From Bostrychus sinensis (taxonomy: Eukaryota; Chordata; Actinopteri; Gobiiformes; Eleotridae): a stretch of 64,000 bases of DNA. Both the position numbers and the translations under genes were made by a program. The stretch covers positions 4,628,288 to 4,692,287 of the forward strand of contig CM036251.1 of the NCBI GenBank assembly GCA_020698575.1, in the 5' to 3' direction. Below are positions 39,804 to 50,780 of this stretch, one piece after another. The stretch's first letter is position 1, and each line of letters starts with the position of its first letter. The notes below the pieces were generated by a model. It did no database searches, had not been told where the DNA came from, and saw only the letters and a list, made by a program, of their open reading frames with translations.

Positions 39804-40282
39804 CCCGCTTTTAAGTCTCAAACGTCCATATTTAGTCAGTAACTGTGAGTAATACAGTCATATATCAAATTTTGGGCGCCCCTCCGAGGTCACAGAGGTA
39901 TGTCATTCATTTTCTAGATGCATCTGACTTCTAGGCTGACAATTTTTAGTGTGGCAGTATTTAGGTGGATGAAATTAAATGAAATATGAAAAAAGGTCTG
40001 TGCAAAAGTTTGGGCAGCCTTATAAGTTTGCTGATTTAAATGCATGTAGCTGCTCAAAATGGATTACTTGCAACACAAAACTTGTTAGATAAGTAAGTAA
40101 GTTAAGCCTTGAACTTCATAGCCAGGTGCATTCAATAATGAGAAAAGGTATTTAAGGTGGTATTGTATTGTAGATCTTCCTTCTGTTAAAAAAATAATAA
40201 TAAATACCCAGACACAGACAGAAAGACAAGCATTCACTCGCTCATTTCTTCAATATGGGATACTGACATTCACCAGTTCATC
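39804..40282. other. Spacer with a possible TcMar-like end
   Basis: CTGTGCAAAAGTTTGGGCAGCC at about 39999-40020 resembles a known fish DNA-transposon terminus, but no partner was found. Confidence 0.35.
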
Positions 40283-40290
40283 CACTAGGC

Positions 40291-41074
40291 CAGCAGTTCC
40301 CAAAGTGGGGTCTGGGGCCCCCTGGGGGTCCGTGAAGGTACTGCAGGGGGGCCCCCAGAGGCTGTCTATATTAAGTACATAAAAATAAATTGAGTTTGAA
40401 ATGCACTGTAAAAAACAATGCTGCAAAAACTCAAGGCAAGAGGATCCTTCAAGATTTTTGAGTTTGTGATCAACTCAAAATCTCAAGTTTTCAACAACTA
40501 ATATTTTTTACTCACCAAATTTAACGTTCATACATCTAAAAACTTGAAATTTTAAGTTTTATTCACTATCTTTATTTTTTCCAGCTCATCTTACAGCAAC
40601 TGACTCCACTGTTCACAAAAAGTATTATTGATAATAATAAAAACTAAATATACTACATTTAATAAAAGAATAACTTTTTCTGAACACTGTTGGCTGTAAG
40701 ATGAGTAAAAAATAATGATAGAGAGAAAAACCTAAAAATTAGAAAAGTTTTTAGACGTATGTACATCAAATTAAGTGTAAGTGTAGAAAACTTGAGATTT
40801 TGAGTTGGCCCCAAAAATCTTGAGGGATCCTTTGCCTTGAGTTAGAGTTTTTGCAGCATTTTATTTATTTTTTACAGTGCATTTGTTTAAAAATATAACT
40901 TTAAAACACTTTTTATCCAATAGTCAGTGTCTTTTGTAATGTTTTTTATAGAAATACATGGAGAAAAATATGAAAATAAAATTTGGGATGGAGGGAAGTT
41001 GTATTGTTGGGGCTCCGTGTGGGATTTTGGTAAATTTAAGGGGGACGTGACACTCAGGACTTTGGGAATGGCTG
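40291..41074. mobile_element. hAT element (ends CAGCAGTTCCCAAAG ... CTTTGGGAATGGCTG), perfect duplication
   Basis: Flanked by a perfect 8-bp repeat CACTAGGC (40283-40290 and 41075-41082). The left end continues GTGGGGTCTGGGGCCCCCTG as in Charlie-like hATs. A fold-back element (40403-40880) is inserted within it. Confidence 0.88.
40403..40880. mobile_element. Fold-back element with long inverted ends (GCACTGTAAAAAA)
   Basis: Left GCACTGTAAAAAACAATG, then GCTGCAAAAACTCAAGGC; the right end is the reverse complement with few changes, and ACTTGAGATTTTGAGTTG matches internally, so the two arms pair over 100 bp or more. This is a non-coding MITE type common in fish. Confidence 0.75.
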
Positions 41075-41497
41075 CACTAGGCCAATGAGAACACACAGTT
41101 TTTCAACAAAGAACTTGAAAAAGATGGAAAAAATGAGAACATTCACATAAAAAAAGAGACTAAACTATCCTTGTAAAACCCACAACTGTCACTGTGAGTC
41201 TAAAAGGTCACAGATCCATAAAGTGTGGCTTCTTTTTCGGGAAGCGTTGGGTCTTTTTCATGTAATATTAATGCTCTGGGCCCATAAATAACTGTCCTTT
41301 GTAGATTATTTGACATCGCTCGGTGCTAAATCCCAGAGTGTGGTTTTCCTCGTTAGCGCGGCTCGGCGGCTACGGTTTCCTGAGAGGAGATTAGAGCTGC
41401 TTATGGTAATTAAATACTACAGAGGAGAGCAGAGAGGAGAACAGGAGGTGCACCAGGACAGGACTGGGCAGAAGTTTAACTCAGGTGTGCTTTAATA

Positions 41498-41600
41498 CAG
41501 TGGTTCTCAAACTGTGGTGCGCGTCCCATTGGTGGTACACAGGCGTCTTCTTCTGGTGATTCTCTGGAGTCTTTTGCAACCTTTTCAAGTTCTGATTTAG
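41498..41600 (+). mobile_element. Left end of a CAGTGGTTCTCAA hAT, truncated
   Basis: CAGTGGTTCTCAAACTGTGG and GGTGGTACACAGGCGTC parallel the copy at 17040. As at 17040, degenerate CCTGGTTTAG satellite follows within about 100 bp. Confidence 0.6.
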
Positions 41601-41645
41601 TTACATTTTTTGTTAAAATTTATTCCCGTTTAAGTCGATTTATGC

Positions 41646-41745
41646 AGGGTTTGAAGTGTAGACTACTGATTAGTCCTGGTCTAGTCCTGGTTTAGTTCTG
41701 GTTTAGTCCTGATTTAGTCCTGTGTAGACCCGTTTTAGTCTTATT
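41646..41745 (+). repeat. Short, degenerate CCTGGTTTAG satellite
   Basis: TAGTCCTGGTCTAGTCCTGG, then TTTAGTTCTGG and TTTAGTCCTGA units, same orientation as the other arrays. Confidence 0.75.
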
Positions 41746-41781
41746 TTGTGTAATTTTGTACATTGGTAAGTGACTACAGAC

Positions 41782-43551
41782 TTAAAGCCCACTCTGCAAG
41801 AAAATCAATATCTACATTAGGGCTACATGATATGGACATAACATGCGATATTTGATAACTATGTTGAAAATTGCGATAACAATATTATTGTGATATTTCA
41901 CAAAAATGTAAGTTCCTGTATTTACAAGTCAGTAAGAGCAGAGATTAGCACAAGCCTCATTTAAAGGCTGTTACATGGCCAACAAATTAATACAGTGATA
42001 TCAGTATGTTCCAGGAAATAAAGCCAGAGACGTCCACAAGTTAATTATCGGCTTTTACATAAAATTTAAACTTGTTTTGCAAAAGTCAACGCCAGAAAAG
42101 TTTAGAAGGAAAGAAAAAGTCCACTTATGTAACTTTAGCTCTTGTTACATTTTTGGGAGCTAATTTATTTCATAGAGCAGATAGTAGCTGTCAGTACATT
42201 AGCAGTACTACTACTACTACTACTGCTATAAATGATCCTTTCTATGCAACACACCACAGCCTCTTTTCCTGTTCTATACAAAGAAGTAAATCAGAGAAAC
42301 AAAACATGCACCGTTGCAGAAAACATGCGATATTCGATAACTATGTTGAAAATTTCGATAACGATATTTTTGCGATATTTGAAAATAGAGCCTACTTTTC
42401 AAACATAGTAAGTTAAATTCACTACATTTCACAAAAATGTAAGTTCCTGTATTTACAAGTCAAAACAGCGACAAAATCAAAACTTAACACAGACTAAACC
42501 AGGAATAAAACAAGGCTAAGCTGTGGCTAAATTAATTAAATTACCACTAAAACTGGACTTTTTAAACATTTTTATTTAGTCACAACACATGTTCTTTTAA
42601 GGCTCTGGTGGAAAATGATTCTTCAGTGTAAATCTCTGTCAGATGGAAGACCACAGCGTTATTGCGATATATTTAGATTCTTGCGATACGGATATTGTGT
42701 TTGCTGATATTGCGATAACAATAATTTTGCGATATATTGTGCAGCCCTAATCTAGATTAGCTAAAATGACTTGAATTCAGATTATAATTCTTGTTTCAAG
42801 TAATGTTCACTAGATTAGATGTATTTACTTATTTGCGTACTTATTACTAGATATCTGACTTGTTTCAAGTCATTTCTTTCCAGTTTTAAACTATTTTTTA
42901 CTTAATTTAAAAAAAATATTATCTGTCTGTGGGGTAAGTGGAATTTTCTTACAGATAACTTTGACTGAAAAAAGTAAGTAAATAAGTTTTAAACAGGCCT
43001 AGGAACTACTGAGAAAAGCGTGTTTTGCTGATAATTTATTTATATCTGTGAATGTAGTTTTGATGTAAAGAGGGTAATATAAATTTTGCATTAATTATGT
43101 ATGATAATTGTATGTTGGGGTCGGTAATGTTATAAGGAGACTGTTCTCGATCCTGATTGGATGAAGTTTTCAGAGGCAGCACCTGAACTTGTGCTGTGTT
43201 CATGATACATCGGAATCTTGGAAATTCCAACCGCCAAGTCGGAAAAACGGCCTTGAACTGCGCTGACTGAGCCTGTCCTGCTCCTGTCCTCATCACTGGA
43301 GGAGAGGGGCCTTGTGTTTCTGCGGCGCAGGTAAAGACGTCACATTATCCATACTTTTCCAAATGAATATCTCATTTAGATACTCGTTTTAGTATCGATT
43401 AGTATCTTGGTATCGATTTTTTTGACAACCCTATAACCTAGTAAATCCAATCTAATGAAAATGAGTTGAATCAAGATAAATAATCTGAATTCGAGTCATT
43501 TTAACTAATGTAGATATAGATTTTTTGCAGTGCATAGTTGCTGGGCTTTAG
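41782..43551. mobile_element. Element K with about 55-bp inverted ends, split by a composite F1
   Basis: The left side CTGCAAGAAAATCAATATCTA and, after the F1 insertion, CTAAAATGACTTGAATTCAG match the reverse complement of the right side (43440-43533). The outer words TTAAAGCCC and GGGCTTTAG suggest TTAA-type termini with one base changed on the right. Removing the F1 and one target copy restores the left arm to match the right arm, which confirms the insertion point. The interior (42900-43420) includes ATACATCGGAATCTTGGAAA repeats of unknown type. Confidence 0.6.
41818..42749 (-). mobile_element. F1 hAT element, copy 7, composite with imported flank
   Basis: Outer ends TAGGGCTACATGATATGG and ATATATTGTGCAGCCCTA; flanks ATCTACAT (41810-41817) and ATCTAGAT (42750-42757) match at 7 of 8. 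Inside, F1 sequence runs to ATTTACAAGTC at 41930. There it switches to non-F1 sequence identical in order to 32743-32363, then enters a second, nearly complete F1 (from about 42318). Thus part of the F1 end is present twice. The 114-codon frame is a by-product. Confidence 0.82.
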
Positions 43552-44211
43552 GCACAACCTCTCCTTGGACTAATCCGGGAAAGATGAATGAACGCCCAAT
43601 TATTTTAAATCTGTTGTTGAATGAATATGAATTAATAACATTTGAAGACATATATTTAACATTGTCAAGAGAGACGTTAAAATATTCCTTTTCTCAAGAC
43701 AACTTATTATTTCCACTGCCAATTTTCTGCTCCCAACTCTATGTAAAAATATGTCAGAAGCTTCACTTTGATCTCTGACATTTTCGACTCGTATAAAACC
43801 AGGATCTATTAAAATGACAGCCTTTAATTGCCACATTACACTGAGCTAAACCTCCTCAACCAGAGCCGTTCACTGCACGCTGCTTTTCTCATTTAAGCTT
43901 TAATTAAGACATTTTTGATTGCATCTCCACAGCCGTCATCGTGATTATAACTCTGCAGAAATCAGCCTGGAGAAAGGTGTCAAATTTAGGTAAAAAGTGT
44001 AAAACTGTGCAAAAAGGGGGGAAATGAGCGGTGGGAGGTGTGAACGGAAAGTCACACCTTTTTCTGTATGAGATTAATTGGGCTGCGTTCACACTGGAGA
44101 CAGAAAATAACACAAGTGGGATTTCTGCATCGCGGTGAATTGATTGGTTTGATCTGCATAAAGTATTAATCAGAGGAAGTGACTTTGTGAAGCCCAAGGT
44201 AATTTATCTAA
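43552..44211. other. Spacer, no recognised feature
   Basis: No element ends. A minus frame at 43904-44197 has no recognisable character. Confidence 0.35.
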
Positions 44212-44219
44212 GTTTTTAA

Positions 44220-44667
44220 TAGGGCTGCACAATATATCAGAAAATTATCGTTATCGCAATATCAGCAAATGCAATATCCATATCACAAGAATCTAAATAT
44301 ATCGCAATAACGCTGTGGTCTTCCATCTGACAGAGATTTACACTGAAGAATCATTTTCCACCAGAGCCTTAAAAGAACATGTGTTGTGACTAAATAAAAA
44401 TGTTTAAAAAGTCCAGTTTTAGTGGTAATTTAATTAATTTAGTCTCAGCTTAGCCTTGTTTTATTCCTGGTTTAGTCTGTTAAGTTTTGATTTTGTTGCT
44501 GTTCTGACTTGTAAATACAGGAACTTACATTTTTGTGAAACTTACTGAATTTAACTTACTAATTTCGAAAAGTAGGCTCTATTTTCAAATATCGCAATAA
44601 TATCGTTAACGCAATTTTCAGCATAGTTATCGAATATCGCATGTTTTCTCCATATCGTGCAGCCCTA
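44220..44667 (+). mobile_element. F1 hAT element, copy 8
   Basis: Full length, TAGGGCTGCACAATATATCA to CATATCGTGCAGCCCTA. Flanks GTTTTTAA and GTTGCTAA match at 6 of 8. The right flank is shared with F1 copy 12 (see 44668-44930). Confidence 0.86.
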
Positions 44668-44930
44668 GTTGCTAATATAATGTTTCTATTTTGGGGTTGG
44701 GGTGGCAGAGATTGGTTAGTGCTCCTGTCTCTCAGCAAGAAGGTTGTGGGTTCAATCCTCGGGACAACAACAGTGTCTCTGATTGGAGTCTGAATGTCCT
44801 CCATGTGTTAAAAAAGGAAAAAAATGACGCAAAATCGACTTTTCCTCCCTGTCTTCCATGTTATAATGTTGTTCTCTCATCAAAAAACAGATCTGGAGTT
44901 TCATCCACACCTGTTTGAGTAACCCTGTAT
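44668..44930 (+). repeat. Flanking segment shared with 62674-62875
   Basis: Runs from GTTGCTAATATAATGTTTC through the tRNA-like AAGGTTGTGGGTTCAATCC and ACGCAAAATCGACTTTTCC to GGAGTTTCATCCAC. The second copy at 62674 has the same order with a 36-bp gap. It mixes family 3 sequence with a reversed piece of element G. Confidence 0.8.
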
Positions 44931-45232
44931 TCTCTGGCGCTGAGTTTCTGAGGTGTCAAAACGCTCGGCCCCCTCCAGGAAGCAGTGACCAATCTGCCCG
45001 TCTTCTGCGTTCATTCTGTCGTACGTTGGTCCGTTTTCCCAGAGCTTGTGGATACAGATGAACGGAGCAGTACACGTGCTGACCTTTGGGGGGTGCTAGT
45101 GAACACAGCTCAACACTCACAGAAGAAGAAACGTCTGAACTTTTTAAGGAGTGACTAGAGCAAGTTAACAGACAAATGCTATTTCCGCCACATTTTCTTG
45201 CTCTTTTTAAGTAATGCGGTGTAAAAACTTAC

Positions 45233-45830
45233 TCCTGGTTTAGTCCTGGTTTAGACCTGGTTTAGACCTGGTTTAGACCTGGATTAGACCTGGATTAGAC
45301 CTGGATTAGACCTGGATTAGACCTGGATTAGACCTGGATTAGTCTTGGTTTAGACCTGGATTAGTCCTGGTTTAGACCTGGTTTAGACCTGGATTAGTCC
45401 TGGTTTAGACCTGGATTAGTCCTGATTTAGTCCTGGTTTAGTCCTGGTTTAGACCTGGATTAGACCTGGATTAGTACTTGTTTAGTCCTGGTTTAGTCCT
45501 GGTTTAGACCTGGTTTAGACCTGGATTAGACCTGGATTAGACCTGGATTAGTCCTGGTTTAGACCTGGATTAGTCCTGGTTTAGTCCTGGATTAGACCTG
45601 GATTAGACCTGGTTTAGACCTGGTTTAGACCTAGATTAGTCCTGGTTTAGTCCTGGATTAGTCCTGGATTAGACCTGGATTAGACCTGGTTTAGACCTGG
45701 TTTAGACCTGGTTTAGACCTGGATTAGTCCTGGTTTAGTCCTGGTTTAGTCCTGGATTAGACCTGGATTAGACCTGGATTAGTCCTGGTTTAGTCCAGGT
45801 TAAGTCATAGTTTAAGCCCAGTTTTGTCCC
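45233..45830 (+). repeat. Satellite array 6 (11-bp unit ACCTGGATTAG / TCCTGGTTTAG)
   Basis: About 52 units of 11 bp with almost no length change. Two main variants, ACCTGGATTAG and TCCTGGTTTAG, alternate irregularly. Same core and orientation as arrays 1-4, but here the 11-bp register dominates. Confidence 0.93.
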
Positions 45831-45964
45831 TGTTTTGTCCTTATTTAACTCATTTTAGTCACTTTTAACTTTGCTTTACTACTTTTAATCTTGCATTTTA
45901 TTTATAACATTTTACATACACTGATGTTTTAACTACACCACGCTGCACTGTATACTTTTACAGT

Positions 45965-45966
<2 letters not shown>

Positions 45967-46006
<40 letters not shown>
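45967..46006. repeat. (ATT)13 microsatellite
   Basis: Uninterrupted ATT units. Confidence 0.95.
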
Positions 46007-46389
46007 GGTCAACCCTCATTTGTGCGTGGCCTTTAGAAGAAGAATGACTTTGCTGCAGACGTGGAGTTGATGAAAACACATAACCCACAGGGGGATTTCT
46101 CTGTTAATGGCGGCTGTTTACTCTGCTCTGTATTTTTACCAAAGTGACATCATTCTCTGTGGGACACCTTCACTTCAGTCTCTTGACAATAACCCGGTGT
46201 CTGTCCATGTGAGGAATAAATGCCTTTGTCATTAGTGAGCCGCGTAACAACAGCAGTCTCTGAAACACTCTTCAGTTCAAATAAACACAGAGATACAAAA
46301 GTCTTTTCAGAGAGACTCCAGAGAACTCACTTTAGACTCGTAAAGAAAAGCTGTGCTGTCTTTGTCGTGATGTTTTAGTGTGGATCAAG

Positions 46390-46470
46390 GTTAGCACTGT
46401 CGCCACACAGCAGAAGGTTCCGGGTTCAATTCCCAGACCGGGCCTTCCTGTGTGCGGGTGGGTTTCCTCT
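46390..46470 (+). repeat. Local family 3 repeat with tRNA-like core, partial
   Basis: GGTTAGCACTGTCGCCACAC, then GGTTCCGGGTTCAATTCCC (B-box-like) and GGTGGGTTTCCTCTGG. It ends where F1 copy 9 begins. Confidence 0.6.
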
Positions 46471-47307
46471 GGGGGCTGCACGATATGGAGAGAACATGTG
46501 ATATTCAATAACTATGCTGAAAATTGCGATATTTGAAAATACAGCCTACTTTTTGAACATAGTAAGTTAAATTCACTACATTTCACAAAAATGTAAGTTC
46601 CTGTAGTTACAAGTCAAAACAGCGACAAAATCAAAACTTAACACAGATTAAACCAGGAATAAAACAAGATTAAGCTGTGACTAAATTAATTAAATTACCA
46701 CTAAAACTGGACTTTTTAAACTTTTTTATTCAGTCACAACACATGTTCTTTTAAGGCTCTGGTGGAAAATGATTCTTCAGTGTAAATCTCTGTCAGATGG
46801 AAGACCACAGCGTTATTGTGATATGGGGCTGCAACTTATGATTATTTTGATTATTTTCAATAAGTGTGAGTAAAATAGTTAAAAACTTGAGGTGTTTTAT
46901 AGTTTTTGTTAAAAATTGGTGATGCTACAAAAAAATCAATTAATTTTTACAAAATTAAATCAGACAAAGCTACAAGCTTCTTGAAGATATTAAAATAAAA
47001 TCACATCTGTAATACAGATGATATTTTAAATAAAAAACAAACTGTACATTGTTTTTAACAGTTTACTGCTCTGGCTAGGTAATAAAACCTTCCCTCACAG
47101 AACATGGCATGTGTCAGAGTTAAATATCCCAGTTGGTGATTATTCGATTATTAAATTAGTTGACGATTATTTCAATAATTGATTATAATCGATTAATCTG
47201 ATTGGTTGCTGCAGCCCTATTGTGATATATTTAGATTATTGCGATACAGATATTGTGTTTGCTGATATTGCGATAACAGTAATTTTGCGATATATTGTGC
47301 AGCCTTA
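46471..47307 (-). mobile_element. F1 hAT element, copy 9, split by another hAT
   Basis: The left end GGGGGCTGCACGATATGG (first bases changed) and right end ATATTGTGCAGCCTTA. Flanks TTTCCTCT and GTAGGTAG do not match. Lacks one internal GATAACGATATTATT unit. The nested hAT is at 46824-47219. Confidence 0.82.
46824..47219. mobile_element. hAT element (TGGGGCTGCAACTTATGATT ... GTTGCTGCAGCCCTA) inside F1 copy 9
   Basis: 396 bp with a perfect 8-bp duplication TTGTGATA (46816-46823 and 47220-47227). Other F1 copies have one TTGYGATA at this site. Subterminal ATGATTATTTTGATTATTTT and TAATCGATTAATC words are typical of a widespread fish hAT family. Confidence 0.9.
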
Positions 47308-48851
47308 GTAGGTAGCAGTTTATTGTCCCCTTAAGGAAATTGGTTTGTAGTGAGTAAAAACAAAACATTTCCACACTAAGCACATTACGTACAGTGTTTT
47401 CAACATTCAACATAAAAGTAGAAAAACCAGGCCACACCGTTACAGAGAGGTAATTTCACAGATCACCGTACATTTTATACTGATAAAAACTTTATCTGGA
47501 TGAGAAATAAATATTTAGTTGTTAAAAAACTATAAAATTGTGAATGTAAAATAGATGTGGCCCTGTAGAGAGCGGCTGAACACAGAAGTAAATCAACCTG
47601 AAACATGGACAACAGGATAATCCTCCAGGATCCTGGCTCAGATCTGGAGTAGGGCCCAGCTCAGTGTTGCCAGATTGGGGAGATTTCCACTCAGTTGGGT
47701 TTCTTTTGAACACGTTGGGCTGGAAAAAATAGCATTGGGCTGAGTTATAAAGTTTGGGCTGCTTTCCACAACATCTGGTGGGTTTTTCTAAGATATTCTG
47801 GAGAAATACTAACATTTTGTAGAAATACAGAACTCAATAAACTGCTGTGTCCTCCCACTCATATATCAGTTCATTTGTTTTAAAATGAGTGATTCATGTT
47901 TGGTTGCTCACATTTCCTGTTGGTATTTCATACGTTTTTTGTGGTTTCTATGACGCCCTGACGAAAAAGGCTTGCACTCTTTGTGGGGAACCCTAATTCT
48001 AACCATCTCAGAAAAAAATGAAAAAAATTCTCAGATGTGGTACTAACAAGTGTGCAACTGACAATACTTACTGAGATATGTGCATTTGAAATATAGGCCA
48101 GGTTTTTACTTTTTTCAAAAATGTGTTATTGTCTGATTTTGCAAGAAGCATTATAAGTCACTTGGTGCAGTTACATGGCAAACTGAAGTTATATTTTCAG
48201 TTTCTGGTGTCAGATGTTAAATATCACCAGCACACAATGTATTATAAATTGGTAAAAACAGCCAAAAGCCCATTTTTAAAACATTTGTGGCAATTTTAAG
48301 GCTCCGCTGCGGGGAACTGGCCTGGCATATGTTTCTAAAGTTTGATCTGCTGTATTAGAACAGCCCTAACCACTAAAAATCAACAAATTATTAAATCATA
48401 TGCACAGTATGCAAACAAAATGAGCCATGTTTCATTATTCTCACAAAATTTGCTTTATTTGATGCACTAGAATCACATGCTGACAGTTACATATACATAC
48501 CTCTGATCATTTGTGAAAAGTTTCATCTTTGGTTTGCAATTGTTTCTATTTTTAAAGTAGCAAAAAACATATAGACGTTTTTATATAAAAGCGAATCCTT
48601 AATAATAGAAAATGCATACAATTTGTGACCCAAACACTGAATACAATATCCAAAATACTACAATTTATATGGACAATGGATGAAAACTGAGCTGAACAAT
48701 ACTCATGGTTAATCACCTATCTAATGGTATTATCTACTGGATGGTTGCACACATTTGCTGTTGGTATTTCTCACTTTTTTTGTGGTTTCTATTCCTGAGC
48801 AGGAAGGCTTTGGTCTGAGTGAACTTTTGAACTTTGAGTTTTTTTGGTTAA

Positions 48852-49585
48852 AGTTACACTGTGTAAGATTCCCGGTCTTGCGCCTCTAGAGGCCACAGGT
48901 GCCACTGCACCGTCGCAAAATGTAAACACTAGGGCCCCTCCTCCTTCTGAAACTGTGCGAGCGTGCGTCTATTTCCATCATTGTTTCAACTTTAGTTGAC
49001 CTGCTGCTACCTTTGGAAGTTTGGACTGGATCTTCTATAGAGTTAGCGCTAGCGTTAGCTTATCAACAAATATCGCGCAATGGTCGCAGTAAAAACAACT
49101 AATAACTGTATGAAAAAGCAGGTTCTAAAGAAAAAATAAAGAGGCTAATTTACCTGCCCAACAATAAAGAAGCAAAAACGTGATCCGATTTGCAGCCTTC
49201 TCTCTCTCATCTGACGCCAGCGAGCAAAAGTCTGTCCGATGTTGACTCTTGTCTGCGATCTGGTGCGGTCCCTTTCACGTTTTCTTTTTCTTGCCTCGTC
49301 CGACATTGTCTTCATCTTCTTGTGTCCTTCGGCCCTGACGAACTGGCGAAAATAACAACGCTAAAAGTAGCTTCCTGGTTATACTGCTCCTCAAGTCGTT
49401 CCCTGTCACGTGACTCTTCCTGAACAGCGGAGCGCTCCCGGCCAAGTTGCGAGGGCGGTTTCTCAGTACAGAAGCCCCGCTCGGAGCAACAGATCGCGCC
49501 TCAGGCCTTATAATCGCTCAAAAAAATCACAAAAACAAAACTAACCCTAAACACATATTTAGGAGAAAAGTTACACAGTGTAACT
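48852..49585 (-). mobile_element. TTAA-flanked piggyBac-like element E, copy 2
   Basis: Inverted ends AGTTACACTGTGTAA, with TTAA outside both (48848-48851 and 49586-49589). 734 bp, reverse of E1 and very similar to it, including the GTCACGTGAC palindrome (49405-49414) and the exon. It is inserted in D2. Confidence 0.87.
49154..49315 (-). pseudogene. Exon carried by element E (copy 2), frameshifted
   Basis: Minus, ATG at 49315-49313, same start as in E1 (MKTMSDEARKRKRERDR) and same TRVNIGQTFARWRQMR block. Where E1 has AGAGACAGAGAAGG this copy has AGAGAGAGAAGG, a 2-bp loss that breaks the frame before the splice donor (GTAAAT, read down from 49153). The plus frame at 49190-49423 is antisense. 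Confidence 0.55.
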
Positions 49586-49729
49586 TTAAGTTTTGTGTCC
49601 TTTCTTATGTATAACAGTTTTAACAGTTAGAGTATTTGTGATTTGGGTTGTTTTTTCTTGTGTTGGGCTGGTTTTAAGTCCTGTTTGTGCTGGAAACTGT
49701 CAGTGAGATCTGGCAACCCTGGTTCAGCT

Positions 49730-50324
49730 CGGTACTCCTGTCCAGGATCCTGGCTCAAGATCTGGAGAAGTTCCCACTGCTGAGTCAAATCCAGACAACA
49801 AATGTCCCTTCCTTTACCTCAGCCTTCACAGAGCGGGAGTTTCAAACTAAAAAACTGGAATGGTCATTTTCAAAAAGTACAGCGTTTCTGAAAAATGTCA
49901 AACGATGTACGAATATAGAATTGATCTCCTCTTCCACACATCACAAGCGTCCGATAAAACCTGATAGAGAAGAGACAGTGTTCTGCTTTGATGTAACATA
50001 GACACGCTCCATAGATCTGACATCTGCCTCTGTTCTAAAAATACACAACACTTCCATCGCGCAGGTCTTTTATTATGATTTTTCGCTGACTCGGTGAAAG
50101 TGAAGCAGGTGAGTGACAGAATAAAAACTGAAGACGAGGTGAAACGGTCACAGAGACGCAGCACAAAGTTATTAATGAGGAAATCCAGCAGAAGGGAGCG
50201 CTGCCATGGATCCAGATGATAACAGAGCCTTCTTCTGTAGTCAGTGAGTAATGCTCTATATTTAGGATCTAACCTGGATTTAACCCAGAGAAAGACGGAG
50301 ATGATTATTTCAGGAGGGACTACA
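49730..50324. other. Spacer, no recognised gene
   Basis: A minus frame of 171 codons (49898-50413) crosses this stretch and a SINE fragment. It has no recognisable domain and is probably chance. Confidence 0.35.
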
Positions 50325-50395
50325 ATGGTAAAGATACAGAGCCCAGAGCTGGACTCAAAACAGGGATCTTCAGGTTCAGAGGTAAATGCTAATGC
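50325..50395 (-). repeat. tRNA-like SINE fragment
   Basis: On minus: GCATTTACCTCTGAACCTGA, then AGATCCCTGTTTTGAGTCCAG. Same family as 26094 and 26455. Confidence 0.45.
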
Positions 50396-50469
50396 TTTCC
50401 ACTTTGTTGTCATAAAAAGCTATTTAAATGTAGATTTATTATTTTTATATTAGATTATTGCATATATGT

Positions 50470-50780
50470 TAGGGATGCACCAATACCACTTTTTTTCAAA
50501 CCGATACACATACGAGTACTTCCATTTGAGTCATCTTTTTGTCGTCTATCGCTGCTCTGTGATGCTAAGTTATTTTTACAACAGAGAGGTTTGAACACAG
50601 CTAACCACGGCTAAACTTTGCTCAGTATGAACATGTTATACCTCATTTAAAAGCTTAAATTCTCCTCTGTTCAGTCGCTAAATTAAAATTTTATGTCATT
50701 TTAAAGACAGATTGAGCATCTGTGCATAACCAAGACATACAGCAGCTAACACAATTAGCAACGGTACTCCTTTTTTTTTT
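50470..50780 (+). mobile_element. Left end of a TAGGGATGCACCAATACC hAT, right end not found
   Basis: TAGGGATGCACCAATACCAC followed by AAACCGATACACATACGAGT is the usual start of a common fish hAT family. The right terminus (expected as GGTGCATCCCTA) is not seen, so the right limit is a guess. Confidence 0.5.

Larger units (their letters stand above)
47662..49721 (+). mobile_element. hAT-like element D, copy 2, split by E2
   Basis: Starts CAGTGTTGCCAGATTGGGG and ends GAGATCTGGCAACCCTG. Flanks GCCCAGCT (47654-47661) and GTTCAGCT (49722-49729) match at 6 of 8. The left 130 bp parallel D1 (AAAAAATAGCATTGG, TTTGGGCT). Inside, a stretch GGTTGCTCACATTTCCTGTT to TTTTGTGGTTTCTAT at about 47900 is repeated in direct orientation at about 48743, suggesting a further insertion or duplication between them. 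Confidence 0.78.

Noticed and set aside
32257..42416. Two frames of 114 codons, 90% or more identical, on opposite strands (32257-32601 and 42072-42416)
   Set aside because: Conservation comes from an inverted DNA duplication that also covers F1 and simple-repeat sequence. Differences are not concentrated at third positions, and the frame crosses repeat borders.
49898..50413. 171-codon minus frame
   Set aside because: It runs through a SINE fragment and unique AT-rich sequence without any recognisable domain.
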